Part shown: positions 17,506 through 25,765 of the stretch, piece after piece | Numbering within the stretch: the first letter of the stretch is position 1 | How the letters are laid out: each line of letters begins with the position of its first letter | DNA from: Polynucleobacter tropicus | Lineage (GTDB): Bacteria; Pseudomonadota; Gammaproteobacteria; Burkholderiales; Burkholderiaceae | Direction: 5' to 3' | Assembly (NCBI RefSeq): GCF_013307225.1 | Contig: NZ_CP028942.1 | Span: 1,302,001 to 1,366,000 of the forward strand | DNA length: 64,000 nt | The notes under the pieces: generated by a model | What the model was told of the DNA's origin: nothing | Databases searched by the model: none | Seen by the model: the letters and a program-made list of their open reading frames with translations, nothing else | Made by a program: the position numbers and the translations under genes

Positions 17506-18300
17506 TTACTCCCTAAAGCTCGGATCCATACGCTCTACCATGCGCAGCAAGCCAGGCCACTCCATCAAACCATAGGGGCGACGGGTCTGTGGCTGATAGT
17601 TCATATAGGTTTCTTCTAGCACCTGCTGCGGAACCTCCTGCAATGGGGTATTACACGCCATCGCGGCAAGCTGCGCCCTACAAGAAGTTTCTAAACGATG
17701 CATCCAATTAAAGGCTTCGCCCACCGTTCTACCGACAGTCAATAATCCATGATTGCGCAAAATCATAGCTTCAGCATTGCCAAGATCTCGCACCAAAATC
17801 TCTTGCTCATCCATATTGAGAACCACACCCATATAGTCGTGATAGCTAATCTTAAGAAAGCGCATTGCGGTTTGATTGATTGGTAACAAACCACACTGAA
17901 GTGATGAAATTGCCATGCCCGCGGGTGTATGCGTGTGAATAACACAGCCTACTTCAGGGCGCGCCTTATGCACGGCGCTATGCAATATATAGCCCGGCTT
18001 GTTAAATCCATAATTCAAGTCGCCAAAATCCGGCTTAAATAAGATTTCTCCATCGTGACTAATTTTGAGGAAACAAGAGGCAGTCATTTCTTCATACATC
18101 ATTCCATATGGATTAGTCAAAAACGCATCCTCTTCACCTGGGACGCGAATGGTGATGTGGTTAGCCATCATGTCAGACATTCCATAATGGGCAATCAATC
18201 GATAGCATGCCGCCAAGTCAATGCGCGCTTGCCATTCCTCAGGACTAACACGATCCTTTAAAGAAGCTAGTTGTAAGCGTCCGAAACTCATTTTTATCAC
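17506..18300 (-). CDS. class II aldolase/adducin-family protein
   Basis: A 264-residue cytoplasmic enzyme of the class II aldolase/adducin fold. Zinc ligands are visible in VIHTHTPAG (two His) and RNHGLLTVG (third His), and the N-terminal MSDMMANHITIR strand is typical. Members are fuculose- or ribulose-phosphate aldolases, or decarboxylases and dehydratases acting on hydroxy acids, so retro-aldol cleavage or decarboxylation are both possible. The ATG at 18300 is followed by a second one three codons later (MSFGRLQ), which may be the true start. It follows the MmgE/PrpD gene by 30 nt. Confidence 0.88.
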   Translation of the reverse strand: MIKMSFGRLQLASLKDRVSPEEWQARIDLAACYRLIAHYGMSDMMANHITIRVPGEEDAFLTNPYGMMYEEMTASCFLKISHDGEILFKPDFGDLNYGFNKPGYILHSAVHKARPEVGCVIHTHTPAGMAISSLQCGLLPINQTAMRFLKISYHDYMGVVLNMDEQEILVRDLGNAEAMILRNHGLLTVGRTVGEAFNWMHRLETSCRAQLAAMACNTPLQEVPQQVLEETYMNYQPQTRRPYGLMEWPGLLRMVERMDPSFRE

Positions 18301-18330
18301 CTATTTATAGAGTTAATTGCGTAATCTACG

Positions 18331-19689
18331 TTAAGCACTCATTTTCGACCATAAGGTCGCCAATTTTCTAATTTTGACATCAGGGCTTTCCATCAATTCA
18401 TCAGATAAATGCTTCGCAAGCTCCATACCCACCCTGGGCTCAGCCAGCTCTTGAAATTTATCCAGTAACTCTTGATCCGTGAGGGGTTCATCTGGATCGC
18501 CATGACGGGTATGTTGATGATGGGTATAAATGCTGCCATCACTCATTTCAATCTCTACTTTTGCTGAGCGGTGCACTGGAAACTTTGCAGCGCACTCCGG
18601 ATCTACAAAAAGTTTGATCTTCTTTTCCATGGCACGAATTCGAGGGTTGTCCAAGGCGGTTGGCAAAAATGCCATTTCTCGGACTCGGCCCAAAATGATT
18701 CTTGCTGATACCGTGTATGTAAGACTAAATTTCGCCTCAAATGGCGATTGTGGATGCACATAATGACAAACATCCACGGTAGGCTTGTACGCCCCAACCC
18801 GTATCTGAGTAATTTTTTCAGCATCTATAGGGTATGCGCTTAAAAGATGGGAGACCGCATCGATTGCTGGAAAATTGTGTCCGCAGCAACCATGATTTTT
18901 AAATGTCATGTGCTCAATATTCCAGCCATGACCAAGATCCTCAAGCACCAAGTCCCAACGTGGGTTCTTGCATAAAGCGGCACCAAAGCCTGCATCACCC
19001 TCTAATAAATCAGGCGTCCCAGTCATGCCAGCATTGGCTAAAAGCGCTGCATTTAATCCAACCTCGGCAGCATGCCCAGCATGCATTGGTTTAGTCATCG
19101 AGTCAGAACGAAATGCTTGTTGTAGACCACTTGCAAATGTACCGGCGGTAGCCAAAGCATCACAAGCCTTACCAGCATCTAAACGCAATAAATATGCGCA
19201 GGCTGCGGCAGCGCCGAATACCCCGACCGTACCAGTAGTATGAAAGTACTGATAATGACTTGGTTGAATAACCTTACTGATTCTGGTTGAGACCTCATAC
19301 CCAATAATGATGGCCTTCAATAAATTCAACAATGAATCATCATGCGCTTCAGCAAGTGCAAATGCAGCAGAGATTGTTGGACATGCAGGGTGATATGCAC
19401 CATCACGAAAGATGTCATCAAACTCAGCAATATGACTAATCGTTCCATTGAGAAAAGCAGCAGCTCTAGAAAACGACTTTTGATCAGCGCCCGCAACCGT
19501 ACAACCCCCCGCCCCAAGCTCTTCTTGGTAGCCATGTCGCAATTTTTTCGCAACTAGCGTATCACTTCCAGCAAGCAATGCACCATGCCAATCCAACAGT
19601 GCACGGCGTGCACTGTGGATAGCCTGCGCAGAAAAGTCAGCTTGCTGGCTCGCTGCAATGAATTCGCCGAATTTTTGTAACAGGGTCAT
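18331..19689 (-). CDS. MmgE/PrpD-family protein
   Basis: A 452-residue protein of the family that contains 2-methylcitrate dehydratase (PrpD), cis-aconitate decarboxylase and iminodisuccinate epimerase. It is all-helical at the N-terminus with a C-terminal alpha/beta domain. Family signatures seen are FDDIF..GAYHPACPTISAA (residues about 90-110), TMKPMHAGHAAEVGLNAA-like TKPMHAGHAAE, and FKNHGCCGHNFPAID, the usual K-x-x-x-CCG-H block. It starts 3 nt after the stop of the TctC gene at 19693, so receptor and enzyme are a tight pair and the imported acid is probably a polycarboxylate or hydroxy acid that is dehydrated, decarboxylated or isomerised. Confidence 0.9.
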   Translation of the reverse strand: MTLLQKFGEFIAASQQADFSAQAIHSARRALLDWHGALLAGSDTLVAKKLRHGYQEELGAGGCTVAGADQKSFSRAAAFLNGTISHIAEFDDIFRDGAYHPACPTISAAFALAEAHDDSLLNLLKAIIIGYEVSTRISKVIQPSHYQYFHTTGTVGVFGAAAACAYLLRLDAGKACDALATAGTFASGLQQAFRSDSMTKPMHAGHAAEVGLNAALLANAGMTGTPDLLEGDAGFGAALCKNPRWDLVLEDLGHGWNIEHMTFKNHGCCGHNFPAIDAVSHLLSAYPIDAEKITQIRVGAYKPTVDVCHYVHPQSPFEAKFSLTYTVSARIILGRVREMAFLPTALDNPRIRAMEKKIKLFVDPECAAKFPVHRSAKVEIEMSDGSIYTHHQHTRHGDPDEPLTDQELLDKFQELAEPRVGMELAKHLSDELMESPDVKIRKLATLWSKMSA

Positions 19690-19692
19690 AAC

Positions 19693-20667
19693 TTACTCGG
19701 GTTTTGCACCAGAAGCCTTAACAACAGGCACCCATAGCAAATAATCATTACGCACAAATTTAGTAAATTCCTGCACATTCATCGGTATAGGATCCGCTCC
19801 CAAGCCTAATAATTTCTGCTTAATGGCAGGCTCCTCTAAGATACTCACAACGGTTTCATTTAACTTCTTAATAATGGCGGGATTTGTTCCTTCTGGCGCA
19901 AACAATCCAAACCATGCTCCCGTAGCAATATCTACACCCAACTCATTTAATGTAGGCAAATCAGGCATTGCACTGATTCGCTTTTTTGATGAAACCGCGA
20001 TTGCATTGAGCTGACCAGCTTTGATCAGCGGCACTACAGAAGGTGCAGTGGCAAACATAAATTGCAAACGACCTGCAACTAAATCACGTGTTGCCTCAGC
20101 ACCCTTGTAGGGAATATGGGTTGCATCCAAGCCGGTTTTTTGCGCAAACAAGAAACTAATAAGATGGGCGGTAGTTCCAATGCCAGTAGAACCATAATTC
20201 AGATTTCCCGAATGGCTTTTTGCATAAGCTAAGAACTCTTTCCAATTTTTAATTCCTAATGAACTAGGAACTACCAATATATTTGGCACATCCCCCAAAA
20301 GCGCTACTGGCGCTAATGCTTTTTGTGGATTGACGGCTAAATTTCCAAATAGGGTTGGATTGATTGAAATAGGACCAATGGAATTGGCGAGCAATGTATA
20401 ACCATCAGGAGCGGCACGTCCCACAACTTCGGTACCCAAATTGCCCGCAGCGCCTGGCTTATTCTCTACCACTACTGGCACTTTCCAGCGAATACTCATT
20501 TGATTGGCAACCTCACGAGCCAATATATCCGTAGTTCCGCCAGCCGTAAACGAAACTATAATTTTGATAGGCTTATCAGGATAATTTCCTGCAGATTGTG
20601 CAAAAGCATTTGCAGCCAGAACAAACATACAGGCTATAAAAAATTTGATGTATTGCAAAACTCTCAT
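19693..20667 (-). CDS. TctC/Bug-family periplasmic solute-binding protein
   Basis: A 324-residue receptor with a signal peptide cleaved near ANAFAQSAG (about residue 24) and the landmarks KIIVSFTAGGTTDILAR, ENKPGAAGNLG and AAPDGYTL. SFTAGG is a variant of the usual PFxPGG. It sits 3 nt before the MmgE/PrpD gene and 50 nt after the acyl-CoA dehydrogenase gene. Tight coupling to MmgE/PrpD suggests a tricarboxylate-like ligand (inference). Confidence 0.93.
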   Translation of the reverse strand: MRVLQYIKFFIACMFVLAANAFAQSAGNYPDKPIKIIVSFTAGGTTDILAREVANQMSIRWKVPVVVENKPGAAGNLGTEVVGRAAPDGYTLLANSIGPISINPTLFGNLAVNPQKALAPVALLGDVPNILVVPSSLGIKNWKEFLAYAKSHSGNLNYGSTGIGTTAHLISFLFAQKTGLDATHIPYKGAEATRDLVAGRLQFMFATAPSVVPLIKAGQLNAIAVSSKKRISAMPDLPTLNELGVDIATGAWFGLFAPEGTNPAIIKKLNETVVSILEEPAIKQKLLGLGADPIPMNVQEFTKFVRNDYLLWVPVVKASGAKPE

Positions 20668-20717
20668 GGCAGTTGTCTCTCTATGTATTTTTAATGTAGT
20701 GAATTTGAATCGGAAAA

Positions 20718-21863
20718 CTATGCTCTCTGATTAAATCGTCTGTCAAATACTTCCTCAGCGATTCTATTTTTTAAGATTTCAATCGATCCTCCAGCAATCA
20801 TCCAGCCCCGGGTTCTACGAACACAATACTCCACTAGGGTTTCTTGACTATATCCTGTAGCGCCCATAACTTGTAGCGACTCATTTGCCACTTCAAATCC
20901 GGTGGTATTGCAAATCAACTTTGCGGCGGTTGTTTCATATGCTGATGGCAGGCCACCCTCGGCATTAACAGCGGCCCTATACAGCATTAGTTGCGCGGCA
21001 TCTAGCTTGACAGCCATTTCAGCAAACTTCCATTGAATTCCCTGAAACTCGCAAATTTGCCTGCCAAACTGCTCACGCACTTGAGCATATTCTTTTGCTT
21101 TATTAAAAGCATATCGACCCAATGCAAGAGAGCGTGAAGCATTTCCAATACGCTCAACATTAAATCCACTAATTTGCTTTTTAAATCCACCCGGACCCAA
21201 CAACAGCGCTGAGTCCGGAATAAAACAATCCTCAAAATATAGCTGAGACCACTCTTCGCCACTCATAAAACTGTTAGGATTGCCAACCGTTAAGCCTGGT
21301 CTACCTCGCTCTACTAACACAGAGCCAATTCCATCCAAACCAGGACCAAATCGTACATACACCAAAAATAGACCTGCTTCGGGGCTATGAGTTGAAAATA
21401 CTTTTGAGCCATTAATGAGATAGCCCCCATCAACTTTTTTTGCAGAGGTAACCAATTCAGTTACAGCGGAACCCGCTCCAGGCTCACTCATACCCAAACC
21501 TAAAATCTTTTTGCCAGCCAATAAATCCGGCAAGTACATTTCCTTTTGAGACTCGCTTGCATACTCCACAAACGTCCTTATGGCGCCAAAGTTACCAGCC
21601 TGCACCACATCGGCGGATTTTGGACAATGTAACGCCACCTCTTGAATAGCAATCACCGCATCCATCAAGGTTCCACCCATCCCACCATCTTTTTCGGGAA
21701 AGGCAATTCCAAGCAATCCTTGCGCGCTAATTTTTTTGGCAATATCCCATGGATACTCTGGGCTATGAGCCCTCTCTAAAGCGCCAGGCGCTAATTCCTT
21801 CTCTGCAAACTTGGCCACTGCATTCGCAAATGCCTGCTGCTCACTAGTCAACTGAAAATCCAT
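20718..21863 (-). CDS. acyl-CoA dehydrogenase-family protein
   Basis: A 381-residue flavin enzyme that would desaturate an acyl-CoA. The N-terminal helical domain begins MDFQLTSEQQAF; the FAD-binding blocks GLGMSEPGAGS and KVFSTHSPEAG are present, as is the C-terminal FEVANESLQVMGATGYS. In the segment that carries the base Glu of short-chain enzymes the sequence reads IAGGSIEILKN, so Gly replaces Glu and the base must come from elsewhere, as in several subfamilies. I chose the ATG at 21863 because AGGAG lies just upstream (spacer about 5 nt); a longer frame to 21917 would overlap the previous gene. It lies 41 nt after the 2-hydroxyacid dehydrogenase gene. Confidence 0.9.
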   Translation of the reverse strand: MDFQLTSEQQAFANAVAKFAEKELAPGALERAHSPEYPWDIAKKISAQGLLGIAFPEKDGGMGGTLMDAVIAIQEVALHCPKSADVVQAGNFGAIRTFVEYASESQKEMYLPDLLAGKKILGLGMSEPGAGSAVTELVTSAKKVDGGYLINGSKVFSTHSPEAGLFLVYVRFGPGLDGIGSVLVERGRPGLTVGNPNSFMSGEEWSQLYFEDCFIPDSALLLGPGGFKKQISGFNVERIGNASRSLALGRYAFNKAKEYAQVREQFGRQICEFQGIQWKFAEMAVKLDAAQLMLYRAAVNAEGGLPSAYETTAAKLICNTTGFEVANESLQVMGATGYSQETLVEYCVRRTRGWMIAGGSIEILKNRIAEEVFDRRFNQRA

Positions 21864-21904
21864 TTTTACTCCTAATATTATTGATATTGCAATGTGACGC
21901 TTAC

Positions 21905-22855
21905 TTATTCCACGCAATTTTGTGGAGTGCCTGCTACGTAAGAATTTATATTGTCAAAGGCAATTCCAAAATATGCCTCGTAGTTATCTTTCTCCACAAA
22001 ACCAATATGAGGTGTGCACAGGCAATTGGGCAGGTGCAATAAAGGATGATTCGCCCCTAATACTGGCTCAGACTCATAAGTATCTACGGCAGCAAAGCCG
22101 GGTCTACCCTCTGCTAAGGCAGCCTCTAATGCACCAGCTTCAATTAATTCTGCACGGCTAGCATTTACCAATAAAGCGCTATCCTTCATAAGCGCTAAAT
22201 CGGAGCGCTTCACAATTCCGCGCGTTTCATCATTCAGTCTTAATTGCAAACAAACAATATCGCTCTCACTAAAGAAGGCATCTTTTGATGTGGCTACGTC
22301 ATATCCAGCTTGCCTAGCCTTTTCTAGGCTACTTGGACGCCCCCAAACCAACGGCTTTGCACCAAATGCTTTTCCTAACTCGCACATTTGCTTGCCAATG
22401 CGCCCAAATCCATAAACACCCAATACCTTCCCGCAAAGCTGAGCCCCTAGATGCCCTTGCCATTGACCATTTTTTAATCGATTGACTTCATCAACCAACC
22501 TTCTTAAGGCCGCCAAAATGAGGAGTACATTCAATTCCGCCGTAGCAGAACCAGACCCACGGCCATCCATGACAACGATACCTTTCTCCTTGCATGCCTG
22601 AAGATCAACATGGGAGGCTATTTTTCCAGTTTGGGATATGACCTTTAACTTGGGTAAGCGGTTGAGCAACTCCCTGCTAATGAAGGTCCTCTCACGTATC
22701 AACACAATCGCATCCGCATTCTTATAACGCTGCGCTAGAGCATCAACCCCAACCACCGTATTATTAAAAATTTCCACGGTATGGTTCTGCAATTTAGCAA
22801 AGCACTTGAGATGACGGACACAATCTTGGTGGTCATCAGAAATAACAATGTGCAT
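21905..22855 (-). CDS. D-isomer-specific 2-hydroxyacid dehydrogenase
   Basis: A 316-residue NAD(P)-dependent dehydrogenase of the D-3-phosphoglycerate dehydrogenase group. The Rossmann motif is YGFGRIGKQ, the catalytic Arg lies in NASRAE, the Glu in YESEP and the His in CTPHIGF. It lies 13 nt after the FadB-like gene and is embedded in beta-oxidation genes, an unusual position for this family. It might reduce or oxidise an oxo/hydroxy acid formed by the pathway (inference). Confidence 0.87.
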   Translation of the reverse strand: MHIVISDDHQDCVRHLKCFAKLQNHTVEIFNNTVVGVDALAQRYKNADAIVLIRERTFISRELLNRLPKLKVISQTGKIASHVDLQACKEKGIVVMDGRGSGSATAELNVLLILAALRRLVDEVNRLKNGQWQGHLGAQLCGKVLGVYGFGRIGKQMCELGKAFGAKPLVWGRPSSLEKARQAGYDVATSKDAFFSESDIVCLQLRLNDETRGIVKRSDLALMKDSALLVNASRAELIEAGALEAALAEGRPGFAAVDTYESEPVLGANHPLLHLPNCLCTPHIGFVEKDNYEAYFGIAFDNINSYVAGTPQNCVE

Positions 22856-22868
22856 CCTAGTTCCTTAC

Positions 22869-24926
22869 TTATTCAAATAATGCGTGCAGTTCTGCACGAT
22901 GAAATCCGGGTCCACTTTGCTTTTCAAGAAGATCCATTTGTGCATTTAATTTTTCCAGACCAAGCGTGCGTGCCACAAATACAGGGCCGCCTTGCCACTT
23001 CGGAAAACCGTAGCCGTTTACTAGTGCGACATCGCAATCCGTTGCGTCTCGAACCACATGCTCGCAAACCAAGTGAGCAATCTCATTGATCATTGCCAGC
23101 AAAACACGATCGATAATTTCAGCGGCGGAAAACTGCCTACGTACAATACCCTTTGCCTTGCTAGCCTCTTCAATAATGTGGTGCACCCCTGGATCCTCGG
23201 AGCGCTCGCCAGAATTTGCATCATAGCGATAGTAACCAGCACCTGTTTTACGACCCAGTCGACCGGCGATACATAAACTATCAGGAATGGTGACATAGCG
23301 GTGAGCAGGGTTACGCGTGGCTGCTTGACTCTTGCGCATACCCCAAGCAATATCCAGGCCGGACATATCACCCACCGCAAAAGGGCCCATCGCAAAACCA
23401 TAGTCTTCTAAAGCTTTATCGATTTGAGCGGGATAAGCCCCCTCTTCCAACATAAACTCACATTGACGGCGATATGCGGCATAAATTCGATTTCCAATAA
23501 AGCCAAAAGCATTCGCACTAATGACCGGGGTCTTACCCAATCTTTTTGCCAGTTGCAAACCCGTGGCGATTGCCACCGCTGAGCTACGCAGACACCGCAC
23601 GATTTCAATCAACTTCATGACTTGAGCTGGACTAAAGAAATGCAATCCAAATACCCTACTTGGGTTTTCCAGTCGAGAAGCGATGGCATCAATATCTAAA
23701 TATGATGTATTAGATGCTAACAATGCATCCTGCCGAGCATGCTCTTCGATCTTCCGAAAGACTGCATGCTTTACCTCAATATCTTCAAATACAGCTTCAA
23801 TTACTAAATCAGCATTATGGATTTTTTTCCAATCGGCTGAATAAGTAAATTGTGTCAAGATCTGCGATACCCTATCGGCGCTCATCTTGCCATTTTGAAG
23901 ACGAGACTCATAAAAAGATCTAACCTTGTTTGAGCCATTCGTCAGGGCAGCCTCATTTTGATCCAATAGCAATACTTCATAACCCGCTGTTAAGCAGGCA
24001 ATCGCAATTCCAGTGCCCATAGTTCCGGCACCGATCACTGCTATATGCTTCAACTCTATAGGCTTAACATCATCGGCATCGAAGGTGCGAAAAAGTTTGC
24101 GTTCAGCAAAAAATTGATGGCGCAATGCTTTCGCCTCAGTTGAAACTCGCAAATCCTGAAAGGTAGCTCGCTCTAAAGCAAGGGCCTGATCTATTGGCAT
24201 CGATACGGAATTACATATCATTTCGATTGCCTTTTGAATATTAGGTCTATTCTTTCCAGCCTTCAGAGCTTTTTGCGAAGCCACCACCACATCAGCATCA
24301 TTCGCTTTAGGTGTCACAAGATCACGAATCCGGGACTTACTCCCCACTAAGCTCTTGGCGAGAGTAATCGCCTCTTCCAACAAATGCTCCCGAACCACTT
24401 TACTAACTAAACCTAATTTCAAAGCCTCTGGTGCTTTGATTCGAGCGCCGCTACAAATATAGTCAATCGATTTTTCAACGCCAATTAACCGGGGCAAACG
24501 TTGCGTACCACCTGCACCAGGAATGATGCCCAACGTAACCTCAGGCAAACCCACCACTGCACCGTCTTGAGCGATACGGGCATCGCAAGCTAGCGCCAAC
24601 TCAAAACCACCACCAAGAGCTGCGCCATGAATGGCACAAACTACAGGTTTTGGGCAATTCTCGATTGCTGCAATTACCTCAGGCAAATGCGGCTCAGCCA
24701 AGGGCAAAGCAAATTCTTTAATGTCCGATCCAGCAATAAAGGTGTTGCCAGAGCCAATAATGACTGCGCATTGAGCTTGTTGATTACGCCCTAATTCTGC
24801 AATAGCCTCTCGGAGCCCTTTGCGAACCTCAATAGAACCAGCATTAATCGGGGGGTTATTCACGGTAATGACCATGACACCTGACTCAATCTGGGAAGTC
24901 ACTTTGTAATTTATAGACATATTCAT
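22869..24926 (-). CDS. FadB/FadJ-like enoyl-CoA hydratase / 3-hydroxyacyl-CoA dehydrogenase fusion
   Basis: A 685-residue two-domain enzyme for two successive beta-oxidation steps. The N-terminal crotonase domain (about 1-200) keeps both catalytic glutamates, Glu109 in GGGFELALACD and Glu129 in GLPEVTLG. The NAD-binding domain starts at about 292 with VIGAGTMGTGIA and carries the HFFSPAQVMKLIEIV block with the catalytic His. The C-terminal domains of the 3HCDH family end the protein. It overlaps the alpha/beta-hydrolase stop by 4 nt. It is the only full hydratase of the crotonases in this window and the likely centre of the pathway. Confidence 0.93.
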   Translation of the reverse strand: MNMSINYKVTSQIESGVMVITVNNPPINAGSIEVRKGLREAIAELGRNQQAQCAVIIGSGNTFIAGSDIKEFALPLAEPHLPEVIAAIENCPKPVVCAIHGAALGGGFELALACDARIAQDGAVVGLPEVTLGIIPGAGGTQRLPRLIGVEKSIDYICSGARIKAPEALKLGLVSKVVREHLLEEAITLAKSLVGSKSRIRDLVTPKANDADVVVASQKALKAGKNRPNIQKAIEMICNSVSMPIDQALALERATFQDLRVSTEAKALRHQFFAERKLFRTFDADDVKPIELKHIAVIGAGTMGTGIAIACLTAGYEVLLLDQNEAALTNGSNKVRSFYESRLQNGKMSADRVSQILTQFTYSADWKKIHNADLVIEAVFEDIEVKHAVFRKIEEHARQDALLASNTSYLDIDAIASRLENPSRVFGLHFFSPAQVMKLIEIVRCLRSSAVAIATGLQLAKRLGKTPVISANAFGFIGNRIYAAYRRQCEFMLEEGAYPAQIDKALEDYGFAMGPFAVGDMSGLDIAWGMRKSQAATRNPAHRYVTIPDSLCIAGRLGRKTGAGYYRYDANSGERSEDPGVHHIIEEASKAKGIVRRQFSAAEIIDRVLLAMINEIAHLVCEHVVRDATDCDVALVNGYGFPKWQGGPVFVARTLGLEKLNAQMDLLEKQSGPGFHRAELHALFE

Positions 24927-25765
24927 TTAAACCACTGCACTAAAAGTGAATTAACTTGCTCTGGCTTTTCATATTGCACCCAGTGACCAACATCCAAAAT
25001 AATTTCAGCTGAACGATTCTGTTTTTCGCTGACTAGTTTTTCCACAAGATACTCAGGAGTACAGGTAATGTCATGCTCCCCCCATATCATTAATACAGGT
25101 CCTGCATAAGCTTCAAGCTGTTCTGCCAAGCCCCCAGGCCTGGCAATGGGCCTACTTCTAAAACGAGTGGCAACGCATGCGTCTTGATGTATGCGTATTG
25201 CCAAAGAATCAATCCTGTCATACGAACTCAACATTTGCAGATACAGATTCTCACGCATAACTCGCTGCAACTCTTGCTGATGACCGTTGGCATAAAGCTC
25301 CCTCCATGCCAGCAATTCTCCGCGTGGACGTCGTGGACCACCATGACCAGCACTACCCAATAAGGCCAATTTTGTGATGCCAGGCCTTTGATTTGCCAAG
25401 TGTGCCGCCACAAACCCACCAAATGAAAAGCCGGCAATTTGGATTTGCTTATCTTTTCCTATTAAGTCATTAATCGTGCCCACCAATGGAGAAATCATTC
25501 CAGCTTTAAGTTGGCTATCAAAAAAAGATGAATTCCCAAAGCCTGGCATATCGGGAACAAATACATGAAAGTGCTCTGATAACTCTTCAACATTGCGATG
25601 CCAATGCTCCCAGCTACCATGACCACCATGAAGCAGGATTAAGGGTATACCTTCGGTTTTAGCATCTCCGAATTCATGCCACGAGACATGCCCCTCACCA
25701 TAAGAGACTTCATGAATAGTATGCGCCTGCATTAGTTTCATATCATTTAAAAACTGCGATTCCAT
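24923..25765 (-). CDS. alpha/beta-hydrolase
   Basis: A hydrolase of up to 280 residues, similar in plan to meta-cleavage-product hydrolases, esterases and thioesterases. The oxyanion region is LLHGGHGSWEHW, the nucleophile elbow is GFSFGG, the acid is in WGEHD and the His in VGHWVQYE. The frame from 25765 overlaps the acyl-CoA synthetase stop by 23 nt; an ATG at 25741 (MKLMQAHT) would almost remove the overlap and is equally possible. It is coupled to the FadB-like gene. It may open a ring-fission product or hydrolyse a thioester (inference). Confidence 0.85.
   Translation of the reverse strand: MESQFLNDMKLMQAHTIHEVSYGEGHVSWHEFGDAKTEGIPLILLHGGHGSWEHWHRNVEELSEHFHVFVPDMPGFGNSSFFDSQLKAGMISPLVGTINDLIGKDKQIQIAGFSFGGFVAAHLANQRPGITKLALLGSAGHGGPRRPRGELLAWRELYANGHQQELQRVMRENLYLQMLSSYDRIDSLAIRIHQDACVATRFRSRPIARPGGLAEQLEAYAGPVLMIWGEHDITCTPEYLVEKLVSEKQNRSAEIILDVGHWVQYEKPEQVNSLLVQWFK

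Noticed and set aside
19342..19557. Plus-strand frames inside the MmgE/PrpD gene
   Set aside because: They lie wholly within a well-supported gene on the other strand and show no family features.
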